Shown here: positions 27,512 to 36,311 of the stretch, in pieces
Layout: the number at the start of each line of letters is the position of its first letter
Position numbering within the stretch: the first letter of the stretch is position 1
Source of the DNA: Paraclostridium sordellii
GTDB taxonomy: Bacteria > Bacillota > Clostridia > Peptostreptococcales > Peptostreptococcaceae
Direction of reading: 5' to 3'
Length of the DNA: 64,000 nt
Assembly (NCBI RefSeq): GCF_000953675.1
Contig: NZ_LN679998.1
Coordinates: 331,811-395,810, forward strand
Notes under the pieces: generated by a model
Databases searched by the model: none
Told to the model about the DNA's origin: nothing
What the model saw: the letters and a program-made list of their open reading frames with translations, nothing else
Translations under genes and position numbers: made by a program

Positions 27512-28336
27512 TTTTAATACAAACTTTTCTATAGCCTTAGCAACTCCTGAATCTGTATTTGGTGCTGTTATATACTGAGCTGATTTTTTTACTTTATCAA
27601 TTGCATTTCCCATAGCAACTCCAATTCCTGCATATTCAATCATTGATAAGTCATTTTCGCTATCACCTATACACATAATTTCATCTCTTTTTAAATTGAA
27701 ATATTTAGCAAGCTGGGATACGGCTTCTCCTTTAGAACTTCCTTTTTTCATAATCTCAAAATTATCATCCCAAGAAGATACTATTTCAAGTTCGGGATTC
27801 AATTTTTTTAACTCATTTTTAGCTTGTATTAATTTTTCTATATTATGTTTTTCTAAACAAACACCTTTTAAAAGTTCATTTGGATACATATTAAAAGCTT
27901 CATCTATACTATTTATAACTTTAAATTTAATCTTTTCATCATCTTTTAGACGGTTATTTAGAACTTTATAAATATGATCCTCTGGCAGTTCATCGGTTGA
28001 TACAATTCCAAAGTTCGCAGTTAAATAAGAAAACAATCCATATTTTTTTGATGTACTTAGAAAATCTTTAACTTCATTAGGTGTTAAAGGATTGTTATAA
28101 ATAACCTCACCATTACTTCCACCAATAAAAGCTCCATTAGATGCTATTATTGGTGTCTTTAACCCAATATCATCTGAGTATAATTTAGCACAGTTATAAA
28201 CTCTTCCAGTAGTTATAGCAACATGAACCCCTTGGGAAACAGCCTTTTTAATAGCAGATTTATTTTCTTCAGATATATTTTGTTGGTCCATTAAAAGTGT
28301 ACCATCCATATCTATACATATTAATTTTATAGCCAT
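27509..28336 (-). CDS. Cof-type HAD-superfamily phosphatase
   Basis: A 275-residue HAD hydrolase of the Cof/YbjI group. Motif I is CIDMDGTLL (Asp nucleophile and acid, residues 7-15), motif II is the Thr in TTGRVY, motif III the Lys before GEAVSQL, and motif IV GDSENDLSM. The large C2 cap lies between motifs II and III. It would dephosphorylate sugar phosphates or nucleotide/cofactor phosphates; no specific substrate is indicated. AGAAGG precedes ATG on the minus strand. Confidence 0.88.
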   Translation of the reverse strand: MAIKLICIDMDGTLLMDQQNISEENKSAIKKAVSQGVHVAITTGRVYNCAKLYSDDIGLKTPIIASNGAFIGGSNGEVIYNNPLTPNEVKDFLSTSKKYGLFSYLTANFGIVSTDELPEDHIYKVLNNRLKDDEKIKFKVINSIDEAFNMYPNELLKGVCLEKHNIEKLIQAKNELKKLNPELEIVSSWDDNFEIMKKGSSKGEAVSQLAKYFNLKRDEIMCIGDSENDLSMIEYAGIGVAMGNAIDKVKKSAQYITAPNTDSGVAKAIEKFVLK

Positions 28337-28628
28337 ATTTTACGCCTTCTTTCAAATGATTTTAAACAAAATTTTCTTTAAATTTATTATAATACCTATA
28401 AAAAAATAAGTTAAATAGAAATAATACATGATTATAATAGGAAAATTTTATTATATATAATAAAGCGTATTATATAAATATATAATGTAATAATGTACAA
28501 GTATATGTAAATTTAGCAAATTTCTAAATATAAAGAAATAAACGTTTTCTGTTTTTCGTTTTTGAGCAAGGGTATATGTCCTTATGTACAGATGATTTAC
28601 TGTACACAACTTTTAGGAGGTGCTTGAA

Positions 28629-29591
28629 ATGAATAAGAATTTAGAGTCACAAAGGAATCAAACTATAGGGGTTGGACCTAGGAAGGTAAGAAAAGTAAGA
28701 GCGGCTAAAGTAGATAAAACAGCTATAAGTCCATATAATCGTTATTGTGATGGATACGGAATGCCAGGAGCTTATGGAAACGGATATGTTTCAGTTCTTA
28801 CAGTTTCTGTTGGAACAGTAAAAAAAACAGACGATTTCCTATTAGATGGAATAGTTTCATATGATAGAGCGGAGATAAATGATGCATATGTTGGTCAAAT
28901 AAACATGCTTACAGCTTCATCTTTTTGTGGGATAGCAGGACAAATATGGGGGTATGATTTAGCAACACATCTTAATATAGCAAATGAAGAAGAAAAACCA
29001 TTATTTGATGTTGAACAATTTGATGGAACACCACTTCATGTATATGATGCAAAACCTTTATTAGAAGCAGGCATTGAATTATTTGGTACAGAAAAAAATA
29101 GACGTTTCCCAACAGTACCAGGAGCTCATGTAATATGTGCAAATAAAAGTGTTACATCTTATAGACCAAAAGAAAATAGACCTTTAACAGAAGGAGAAGC
29201 TTACGGAGTTTGGTCATTTATAGCAATTTCATTATCAAACGACAGAGATAATTGTGCGGATTTATTTATAGAGGATGCGGGACTTTGGACAAAAAATGAT
29301 AGTGAAGAAGATTTAAGAAAATTCTTAGAAAAACATAGAAAAGCAGTTGCTTGGTCAGTTAAAGAGTGCGGTAGAGATTCACATGTAGTATTTGACAGAA
29401 CTTATGTAGGATTTGCATATACAATAATGAAACCGGGTGAAATAGGAAATGCATTAACTTGTGCACCATATGTAACTTTAGCAAGAGATGCAGTGCCTGA
29501 AAGCGGATTCTCAAGTTTAAATCAATTAACACTTAATGATTGGCTAGATGAAATGGACTTTAAACCATTAACAGAATGTACTCAAAAATAA
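28629..29591 (+). CDS. hdcA: Pyruvoyl-dependent histidine decarboxylase proenzyme
   Basis: A 320-residue proenzyme that converts histidine to histamine and CO2, consuming a proton. The self-cleavage site is TASSF: cleavage between Ser97 and Ser98 would leave a beta chain and an alpha chain with an N-terminal pyruvoyl group. The downstream CGIAGQIWGYDLA is typical of the clostridial/lactobacillar enzyme. TAGGAGG 8 nt before the ATG at 28629 fixes the start; the GTG at 28620 overlaps the ribosome site. It is followed by an antiporter gene, the standard hdcA-antiporter pair. Confidence 0.93.
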   Translation: MNKNLESQRNQTIGVGPRKVRKVRAAKVDKTAISPYNRYCDGYGMPGAYGNGYVSVLTVSVGTVKKTDDFLLDGIVSYDRAEINDAYVGQINMLTASSFCGIAGQIWGYDLATHLNIANEEEKPLFDVEQFDGTPLHVYDAKPLLEAGIELFGTEKNRRFPTVPGAHVICANKSVTSYRPKENRPLTEGEAYGVWSFIAISLSNDRDNCADLFIEDAGLWTKNDSEEDLRKFLEKHRKAVAWSVKECGRDSHVVFDRTYVGFAYTIMKPGEIGNALTCAPYVTLARDAVPESGFSSLNQLTLNDWLDEMDFKPLTECTQK

Positions 29592-29686
29592 TTATTTTTA
29601 AGTACATTTTGTTAAGAGTTTAAATAGCAAAATGCACTTAAAGCTAGTAATTTTCATAAAACTTAATGAAATTTAGGAGGGCTATT

Positions 29687-31165
29687 ATGAGCGATAAAAG
29701 TAGCAGTAGTAAAGCGAAAGATAATAGCACTAAAAAGCTTGGTGTAGTTGCTCTAGCAGGCGTAGTAATAAGTGCTATGCTAGGTGGTGGGGTTTATAAT
29801 CTACCACAAAATATGGCTCAACATGCATCTGCCGGTGCAATATTAATTGCATGGATAATAACTGGTTTTGGTATGTGGTTTATTGCAAATACATTTAGAG
29901 TGCTTGCAGCAGCCAGACCAGATGTAACAACTGGTATATATGCTTATGGAGAGTTAGGATTTGGTAAATTTACAGGGTTTCTAATGGCGTGGGGGTACTG
30001 GATATGTAACTCTTTTGCTAATGTAGGGTATGCAGTACTATTAATGGATTCACTTAACTATTTCTTCCCATCATATTTTACAGGAGGGAATAACTGGTTA
30101 TCTATTGTTTGTGGATCGATTGTACTATGGATTATTTATTTTGCAGTTTTATCAGGAGTTAAACAAGCTGCATTTTTAAATGTAATAGGAACAATTGGTA
30201 AATTAGTTCCACTGGCTATATTTATATTAGTATTAGCTATATCATTTAAAGTTTCACTTTTCTTTACAGACTTCTGGGGATTAAAAACAGTTGTATCAGT
30301 ACATGATAGTGCTCTAGGTGGATTATTGCCTCAGGTTAAGAGTACTATGCTTGTAACCTTATGGGTATTTACAGGTATAGAAGGGGCAGTTGTTGTATCT
30401 GGTAGAGCTAAGTCACAAAAAGATGTTGGTAAAGCCACATTTTTAGGGTTCTTAATTTGTCTTTTATTATATACAGCACTTTCATTATTACCACTTGGTG
30501 TAGTTCCTCAAGGAACTGTATCAAAAATGGCGCCTCCATCAACTGCTGCAGTTTTAATGACTGTAATGGGTAAATGGGGTAGCATAATAATGAATATAGG
30601 TGTAATTATAGCAATTTTAAGTTCTTGGCTTATATGGACAGTTATGTTGTCAGAACTACCATACGCAGCAGCTAAAGGAGGAACATTCCCTAAAGTATTT
30701 ACAAAAGAAAATAAAAATGAAGCACCATCATTTTCATTGCTTGCATCAACCATTGTAATGCAAATAATATTAATATGTGTTCACTTTACAGGAAATGCTT
30801 GGAATATGATGTTAAGTATAACAAGTGTTATGGCACTACCTTGTTATATTGCTTCAACTTTATATCTATATAAAATATCTTCAAAAGATGATACTTATCC
30901 TAAAAAAATATTTGCAAGTCGTACTTATGCATATGTAACTGCTATAATTGGTACTATCTATGGATTGTGGTTATTATACGCAGCAGGACTTGAATATTTA
31001 TTAATATCACTTGTTATTTATGCGATAGGTATCCCGGTATTTAAAAAAGCAAGAAGAGAAACAGAACCAAATAAACCTGAATTTACTAAGATAGAAAGAT
31101 ATGTTGCTATAGGGCTAATAGTGCTTGGAATAGTAGGTTTAATATATTTATTTAAATTTATGTAA
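29687..31165 (+). CDS. APC-family amino acid antiporter, probable histidine/histamine exchanger
   Basis: A 492-residue, 12-13 helix APC transporter of the ArcD/basic amino acid:polyamine antiporter group (GVVISAMLGGGVYNLPQNMA at about 22-41, split across the first unwound helix). Located 95 nt behind hdcA, where the histidine/histamine exchanger normally lies, so it should import histidine and export histamine, generating proton motive force together with the decarboxylase. The substrate is inferred from context. ATG at 29687 follows AGGAGGG. Confidence 0.85.
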   Translation: MSDKSSSSKAKDNSTKKLGVVALAGVVISAMLGGGVYNLPQNMAQHASAGAILIAWIITGFGMWFIANTFRVLAAARPDVTTGIYAYGELGFGKFTGFLMAWGYWICNSFANVGYAVLLMDSLNYFFPSYFTGGNNWLSIVCGSIVLWIIYFAVLSGVKQAAFLNVIGTIGKLVPLAIFILVLAISFKVSLFFTDFWGLKTVVSVHDSALGGLLPQVKSTMLVTLWVFTGIEGAVVVSGRAKSQKDVGKATFLGFLICLLLYTALSLLPLGVVPQGTVSKMAPPSTAAVLMTVMGKWGSIIMNIGVIIAILSSWLIWTVMLSELPYAAAKGGTFPKVFTKENKNEAPSFSLLASTIVMQIILICVHFTGNAWNMMLSITSVMALPCYIASTLYLYKISSKDDTYPKKIFASRTYAYVTAIIGTIYGLWLLYAAGLEYLLISLVIYAIGIPVFKKARRETEPNKPEFTKIERYVAIGLIVLGIVGLIYLFKFM

Positions 31166-31177
31166 TTTAAATAAAAT

Positions 31178-31217
31178 AAAAAATAGGGATTAGATTAATC
31201 TAATCCCTATTTTTTAT
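31178..31217 (+). terminator. Intrinsic terminator of the histidine decarboxylation operon
   Basis: Nearly perfect palindrome with arms AATAGGGATTAGATT and complement, preceded by A-run and followed by TTTTTT. Confidence 0.9.
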
Positions 31218-31595
31218 TTACGAAAAATTAACAGTTATTCAAGGTGATTCTATTTAATATTATTTATTATATTTAAATACTGAAAAATTTTAAGAATTTT
31301 ATTGAAAATACATTTTAATATGAAGGTAAATAGACTAAAAATGAGTCAAATTACTAAATACACTTTAAAATGAGAAAATATTTTATATAGAAAAATTTGT
31401 ACAAATACAGTAAGGATTAAATGGAGATTTAAATACTATCCTTTTAACCTTTTAAGCAATTATCTAATTATATCTAAAGCAAGTTCTCCGATTATTACCC
31501 CTAAAGCAACAATTAATATTTCTTTAATCATATATATCACCTCATAAATTTAATATGAACTAATATGTCCTTAAAATAAAAAATATATACACAAT
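31218..31595. other. Intergenic region between hdc operon and lysP
   Basis: About 380 bases. It holds a 23-codon minus-strand reading frame with a good ribosome site (listed separately); the rest is AT-rich without recognisable features. Confidence 0.45.
31460..31531 (-). CDS. Possible 23-residue hydrophobic peptide
   Basis: Minus-strand frame encoding MIKEILIVALGVIIGE and then LALDIIR: one membrane-spanning helix with charged ends. GAGGTGAT lies 5 nt before the ATG, an unusually good ribosome site for a chance frame. It could be a type I toxin-like peptide, a small membrane regulator or a translation-coupled leader. No antisense RNA was identified. Confidence 0.4.
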   Translation of the reverse strand: MIKEILIVALGVIIGELALDIIR

Positions 31596-31634
31596 AAAAA
31601 AGCATTACTATAAGTTTATAGTAATGCTTTTTTA
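31596..31634 (-). terminator. Intrinsic terminator after lysP
   Basis: AAAAAAGCATTACTATAAGT region (31596-31615) pairs with its complement ending in TTTTTT at 31633; read on the minus strand it abuts the lysP stop. Confidence 0.88.
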
Positions 31635-33107
31635 TTAATTGAGCTCTGATATTGAGTTTTCAATATTTTTAAAATCTTTTTTACAATCATCATTATATGT
31701 TAAATCAACATCATCTAAAGAAATTACTTTTGTTTTATGTTTTATTTTATATCCTATATATAAAGCAAAGAATAATGGAATTCCAATATAAGAAGCTATT
31801 AAACTATGCCAGTCAACTCCATGTTCAGTTATGCAAGAATAACCTTGACCAAGTATAATAACAAAGCACATTAGAAGTGCTAATATTGGACCAAATGGAT
31901 ACCATTTAGCTTTAAACTTTAATTCAGATAAACTATGACCTTGATGAATATATGCTTTTCTAAATCTATAATGGCAAATTGCTATGCCTACCCATGCTAT
32001 AAATCCTGCAAGACCAGATGCAGCAACTAACCAAACATAAACAGTACTTTCTGCAAATACTCCAGTTAAGAAGCAAGCAGATGCAACGATAGTAGTTAAA
32101 ATTAAAGCATTTACAGGAACACCTCTTTTGTTAGTTCTTGCAAATATTTTAGGAGCAAGACCTTCTGTAGCCATTGAATGAAGCATTCTTGTTGATGCAT
32201 ACATACCAGAGTTACCAGCTGATAAAACAGATGTCAATATAACAGCATTCATTAAAGATGCAGCCCCAGCGATACCTGCTTTTGCAAACACCATAGTAAA
32301 TGGACTTTCAGAAACTCCAGCTTTAGTAAATGGTATTATAGCACCTAGAACAATTATAGTTCCAAGATAGAATATTAAAATTCTCCAAAATATTGATTTA
32401 ATAGCTTTTGGAATAGTTTTTTCTGGGTGTTCACTTTCTCCAGCAGCAACTCCAATAAGTTCTGTACCTTGGAATGAGAAACCAGCAACTAAAAATATAG
32501 CAAATATAGATTTAATTCCACCGTGAAATGGGCCATCACCTATAAAGTAATTATGGAAACCTATATCATCAGAACCCATAATACCAAATATCATTAAAAC
32601 CCCAATTACTAAAAATATTATAACCGTTACAACTTTAATTCCGGCAAACCAATACTCAGACTCGCCATAGGCTTTTGCAGATAAGAAGTTTAAACCTACT
32701 ATTATAATTAAAAATAATATACTCCAATAAAATCCAGGAATACTAGGGAACCAGTATTTCATTATTAAAGAGCCAGCTACCATTTCTGCTGCTATTGTTA
32801 TAGCCCAGTTGTACCAATAGTTCCAACCAAGAGCAAAACCTAAAGCTGGATCTATAAATTTCGTTGCATAAGAACTAAATGAACCTGATATAGGCATGAA
32901 AGTTGCCATTTCACCTAAACTAGTTATTAGGAAGTAAACCATAATACCAATTAGTCCATAAGCGACTAGTGCACCCCCTGGACCTGCTTGATGAAGAGTA
33001 TCTCCCATAGCAAGAAATATACCTGTTCCTATCGAACCTCCTAAAGCAATCATATTTAAATGTCTTGCTTTTAACCCTCTTTTCAATTCGTGATTCTGTT
33101 CACTCAT
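31635..33107 (-). CDS. lysP: Lysine permease, AAT/APC family
   Basis: A 490-residue, 12-helix amino acid permease: ALGGSIGTGIFLAMGD (first helix and substrate loop, about 22-37) and FQGTELIGVAAGESEHPEKTIP (about 213-234, split at position) are characteristic of the LysP/AAT group. Lysine specificity is strongly supported by a lysine riboswitch in its leader, so import is shut off when lysine is plentiful. GGAGGAT precedes the ATG on the minus strand. Confidence 0.9.
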   Translation of the reverse strand: MSEQNHELKRGLKARHLNMIALGGSIGTGIFLAMGDTLHQAGPGGALVAYGLIGIMVYFLITSLGEMATFMPISGSFSSYATKFIDPALGFALGWNYWYNWAITIAAEMVAGSLIMKYWFPSIPGFYWSILFLIIIVGLNFLSAKAYGESEYWFAGIKVVTVIIFLVIGVLMIFGIMGSDDIGFHNYFIGDGPFHGGIKSIFAIFLVAGFSFQGTELIGVAAGESEHPEKTIPKAIKSIFWRILIFYLGTIIVLGAIIPFTKAGVSESPFTMVFAKAGIAGAASLMNAVILTSVLSAGNSGMYASTRMLHSMATEGLAPKIFARTNKRGVPVNALILTTIVASACFLTGVFAESTVYVWLVAASGLAGFIAWVGIAICHYRFRKAYIHQGHSLSELKFKAKWYPFGPILALLMCFVIILGQGYSCITEHGVDWHSLIASYIGIPLFFALYIGYKIKHKTKVISLDDVDLTYNDDCKKDFKNIENSISELN

Positions 33108-33172
33108 TTAAATTATCCTCCTCATGGTGTCAATTATAAATAAGTAACTAAGATAATAAAATTTTTAACAAT

Positions 33173-33206
33173 AAAAAAATCATGAGACTATATCTCATGA
33201 TTTTAT
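33173..33206 (-). terminator. Riboswitch-controlled terminator of lysP
   Basis: Read on the minus strand, AAAATCATGAGAT pairs with its complement and ends in TTTTTTT. It lies between the lysine aptamer and the lysP start, so it is the expression platform. Confidence 0.85.
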
Positions 33207-33257
33207 ACGAAAAATGTTATACTAAAAAGTATGAACGTACCGTACGTTTTCATTGAA

Positions 33258-33422
33258 AATAGCTCTCCACAAAAATGTGACAGTCTTATATATATTTTAT
33301 ATAAGCCCAGCAAATAGTATTAAAGCCATTAACTATTCACTTCGGCGAAAATTCCTTTCTTATTACTTCAACGAGCTTACCTCCATAATAGTACTCTTAA
33401 GTTTCGCGCCTCTATCTCAGTT
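33258..33422 (-). promoter_or_regulatory. Lysine riboswitch (L box)
   Basis: On the minus strand the conserved aptamer pieces occur in order: GATAGAGGCGCGAA (near 33420-33405), TATGGAGGTAAGCT, AAAGGAATTTTCGCCGAAG, GCTGGGCTTATAT, AGACTGTCACA, and TTGTGGAGAGCTAT (near 33260). This is the full L-box consensus, including the GCCGAAG and GGAGAGC core strands. Binding of lysine should favour the downstream terminator and turn lysP off. Confidence 0.93.
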
Positions 33423-33440
33423 ATCTACTTGTTGTATTAT

Positions 33441-33468
33441 ATTATAAATAAAAATTTAAATAAGTCAA
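33441..33468 (-). promoter_or_regulatory. Promoter of the lysP transcript
   Basis: Minus-strand TTGACT (33463-33468), 16-bp spacer, TATAAT (33441-33446), about 20 nt before the aptamer. Confidence 0.7.
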
Positions 33469-33519
33469 TATTAAAATTTATAGTTCAAAAGTTAATTATT
33501 TTCAGATATTTAATAATAA

Positions 33520-33790
33520 CTAAATTAAATGAATAGAATTAAGGTACTTTATCGGTCTAAAATATATAATTGAATTGTACATATTATGTTGATTTATATT
33601 AGGAATACTACCATTTAATAATTGATTAATTCAATCTAAGTGCTGTTGTTCTTTTTGAGCTAGTTGACTAAATAAATTTTTAAATTCAGAATCAGAAGCT
33701 TTTTGTAAATAATTATTATATTTTTACACATAAATCTTCATCACTTTTCTCACACTCAAGTAATAATCCTTCTTTAGTGGTCAAATTTAA
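33520..33790 (-). pseudogene. Decayed CotF-like spore coat protein gene
   Basis: Read on the minus strand, one frame gives LTTKEGLLLECEKSDEDLCV (from 33784) and then stops; shifting frame near 33720-33728 gives KYNNYLQKASDSEFKNLF and SQLAQKEQQHLD, then an in-frame TGA near 33633, followed by INQLLNGSIPN. Put together these read like a CotF/spore-coat ferritin-like protein of clostridia (ending normally in a TINQ-type tail). At least one frameshift in an A-run and one stop codon inactivate it. No ATG start remains. Confidence 0.65.
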
Positions 33791-33937
33791 TATAAAATAT
33801 GTAGTTTATTAATGAAATAGTCATCAGATATAAATAAAAATGTTTATTAATATAGCTTTTTTACTTCATATAAAACTATATATGTTAAAATTATTATGTA
33901 ATTAATATTAGAAAACTACTTTTAAAGGAGCATAAAA
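33791..33937. other. Region upstream of the PocR/AraC regulator
   Basis: AT-rich and without further genes. Together with the CotF-like remnant and lysP promoter it fills the 33470-33937 gap. AAAGGAG at about 33925 is the ribosome site of the regulator. Confidence 0.4.
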
Positions 33938-34984
33938 GTGAGAAATGAAAACCTAAGCTTAAATAAGATAATAGATTTCAGCAAGTGGGATAATTTACAG
34001 GATTATTTATCATTGGTTACTAATATGGCAATAGTAGTTGTTGACTATAAAGGTAATCCACTAACAAAGCATAGCGGTTGCCATAAATTTTGTGAGATAG
34101 TAAGAGGTAATTCAAACTTAGCAAAGCACTGTAAAAAATGTGATTCAAGAGGTGGATTAGAAGCAGTTCGTTTAAATAAACCATATATATATTTATGTCA
34201 TTATAATATTGTCGATGTAGCTATACCTATAATTATAAATGAACAGTATATTGGGGCAATTATGGCTGGGCAAGTAAAGCTATCTAATGCTAATGATTTT
34301 GATAATTTAGAGCAAATACTTAATATAGGCAATAGAGCAAATGAAGTTGAAGGATTGTCATATGAATTGAAAAAGTATTATGATGATTTACCTATATTAT
34401 CATATGAGCAAGTAAGTGATATTTCAAATATGTTATTTTATCTAGCTAAGTATATAATAGAAGAAGCTTTAGATAAAAATTTAATTTTAGATATGTGTGA
34501 AAGAGTTGTAAGTGATGAAAGATCAAGAAGTAAAGAAGTTTTTGATGGATATGGCTTAAATAATATTAGAAATATACAAAAAGAAATGTCTAATGCAATT
34601 ATAAATAGTTGTATAAGCGAAATAAATAACAAAGAAAGTAAGGAGTCCCTAGTAAGTAAGACTTTAAAACCAGCTATAGAATATATACATAATAATAAAA
34701 GTGAAAATTTATCTATGGAAAAGATGGCTCAGTTATGTCATGTTAGTACAAGTTATTTCAGTCGGCTATTTTCAAAAGAATTAGGAGAAAATTTTTCAAC
34801 GTATATTTCAAAGCTTAAGATAAAGTGGGCCAAAAACCTTTTAAAAGAAACTGATATGCATATAAATGAAATAAGCGAAGAACTAGGATTTAGTGAAGCT
34901 GGATATTTTATAAAAATATTTAAAAAGTATGAGGGAGTAACACCATCTTTATATAGAAAACACTATAAAGATAAGACAAAATAG
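33938..34984 (+). CDS. PocR-domain AraC-type transcriptional regulator
   Basis: A 348-residue regulator. Residues about 10-180 form a PocR sensory domain (LVTNMAIVVVDYKGNPLT, the cysteine cluster C..C..C in HCKKCDSRGG, and YIGAIMAGQV). Residues about 245-345 are an AraC double helix-turn-helix ending SEAGYFIKIFKKYEGVTPSLYR. PocR proteins activate propanediol or glycerol genes. The glycerol dehydrogenase and dihydroxyacetone kinase genes begin 188 nt downstream in the same direction, the likely targets. GTG start behind AAAGGAG. Confidence 0.86.
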   Translation: MRNENLSLNKIIDFSKWDNLQDYLSLVTNMAIVVVDYKGNPLTKHSGCHKFCEIVRGNSNLAKHCKKCDSRGGLEAVRLNKPYIYLCHYNIVDVAIPIIINEQYIGAIMAGQVKLSNANDFDNLEQILNIGNRANEVEGLSYELKKYYDDLPILSYEQVSDISNMLFYLAKYIIEEALDKNLILDMCERVVSDERSRSKEVFDGYGLNNIRNIQKEMSNAIINSCISEINNKESKESLVSKTLKPAIEYIHNNKSENLSMEKMAQLCHVSTSYFSRLFSKELGENFSTYISKLKIKWAKNLLKETDMHINEISEELGFSEAGYFIKIFKKYEGVTPSLYRKHYKDKTK

Positions 34985-35103
34985 TAATTTTATGTTGTTA
35001 AAAAAATTACGAAAAGTAGATAATTTACAACTTTAGAATTTTACATCAAAAAATTACGGTTTAAAATCGTAATTTATTAACATCTAAATCCAATGTAATT
35101 TTG

Positions 35104-35121
35104 TGAAAACGATATTATAAT
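35104..35121 (+). promoter_or_regulatory. Possible catabolite (cre) site overlapping gldA promoter
   Basis: TGAAAACGATATTA (35104-35117) matches the CcpA consensus TGWAANCGNTNWCA at 13 of 14 positions, and overlaps a TATAAT hexamer at 35116-35121. Binding here would repress glycerol use when better sugars are present. Confidence 0.5.
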
Positions 35122-35172
35122 AAGTGTAAACAAAAAATAATAGCGTTTGCAAAATTCAAAGGAGAGATTAAG

Positions 35173-36309
35173 ATGAGAAAAGCATTTATATGTCCTACAA
35201 AATATGTACAAGGGCAAGATGAATTATTAAACTTAGGTTATTTTGTAAAAGTATTTGGAAATTCAGCGTTACTAATTGCTCATAAGGACGATATACAACG
35301 TGTTAAAGATAAATTAGATTCAACTTCAAAAAAATTTGATATAACTTTTGTAGAAAGTAATTTTAAAGGAGAATGTTCAAGAGAAGAAGTTGCTAGATTA
35401 CAAGAATTAGCTAAGAATAATAAATGTTCATGTACTATAGGACTTGGTGGAGGAAAAGCAATAGATACTGCTAAGTGTGTTGCACAAGGTGATAATTTAA
35501 TAATAGTACCGACAATAGCTGCAACAGATGCACCAACAAGTCATTCAGCAGTATTATATACTCCAGAAGGTGAGTTTGATGATTATGCATATTTCAAACA
35601 AAGTCCAAGTGTAGTTTTAGTTGATACAACTGTTATAGCTAAAGCACCTACTAGATTTTTAGTTTCAGGTATGGGAGATGCACTTTCAACATATTTTGAA
35701 GCTAGAGCTACATCAAGTTCATTTACAAAAGTAAATGCAGGATTACCTTGCGGAGTTAGAGAAGAAATGTGTGAACCGGCTATAGGAACTAATGCATCGT
35801 TAGCACTAGCTAAATTATGTTATGAAAATCTATTAAAAGATGGAGTAAAGGCTAAACAATCATGTGAATGTAATGTAGTTACTCAAGCATTAGAAAATAT
35901 AATAGAAACAAATATACTTTTATCTGGATTAGGATTTGAAAGTGGAGGACTTGCAGCAGCACATGCAATACATGATGGATTAACTATGCTAGAGGGAACA
36001 CATAAATACTTCCACGGAGAAAAAGTTGCATTTGGGACAATAGCTCAGCTAGTTTTAGAAAATGCACCTACAGAAGAGCTAAATCAAGTACTAGATTTTT
36101 GCTTAGAAATAGGATTACCAGTGTGTTTAGAAGATATAGGGGTAGATAGTATAACAGAAGAAGAAGCTTTAGCGGTTGCACAAAAAGCTTGTATACCAGA
36201 AGAATCAATTTATTCTATGCCATTCCCTATAGAAATTGAATCTGTAGCTGCATGTATAATAACAGCTGATAAAATAGGAAGAGAATATAAAAACAACAGA
36301 GGTATGTAA
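35173..36309 (+). CDS. gldA: Glycerol dehydrogenase
   Basis: A 378-residue iron-type alcohol dehydrogenase family enzyme that oxidises glycerol to dihydroxyacetone with NAD. The nucleotide loop is GLGGGKAIDTAK (about 94-105), followed by VPTIAATDAPTSHSAVLY; metal-binding residues lie in GMGDAL (Asp), AAHAIHDGL (His) and the HKYFHGEKVAFG segment (His). The length matches GldA/DhaD. The next gene, dihydroxyacetone kinase, starts 2 nt after its stop. Confidence 0.93.
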   Translation: MRKAFICPTKYVQGQDELLNLGYFVKVFGNSALLIAHKDDIQRVKDKLDSTSKKFDITFVESNFKGECSREEVARLQELAKNNKCSCTIGLGGGKAIDTAKCVAQGDNLIIVPTIAATDAPTSHSAVLYTPEGEFDDYAYFKQSPSVVLVDTTVIAKAPTRFLVSGMGDALSTYFEARATSSSFTKVNAGLPCGVREEMCEPAIGTNASLALAKLCYENLLKDGVKAKQSCECNVVTQALENIIETNILLSGLGFESGGLAAAHAIHDGLTMLEGTHKYFHGEKVAFGTIAQLVLENAPTEELNQVLDFCLEIGLPVCLEDIGVDSITEEEALAVAQKACIPEESIYSMPFPIEIESVAACIITADKIGREYKNNRGM

Positions 36310-36311
36310 CT

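Noticed and set aside
33253..33447. 64-codon plus-strand open frame with an ATG
   Set aside because: It is the complement of the lysine riboswitch aptamer on the minus strand and has no ribosome site or family resemblance.
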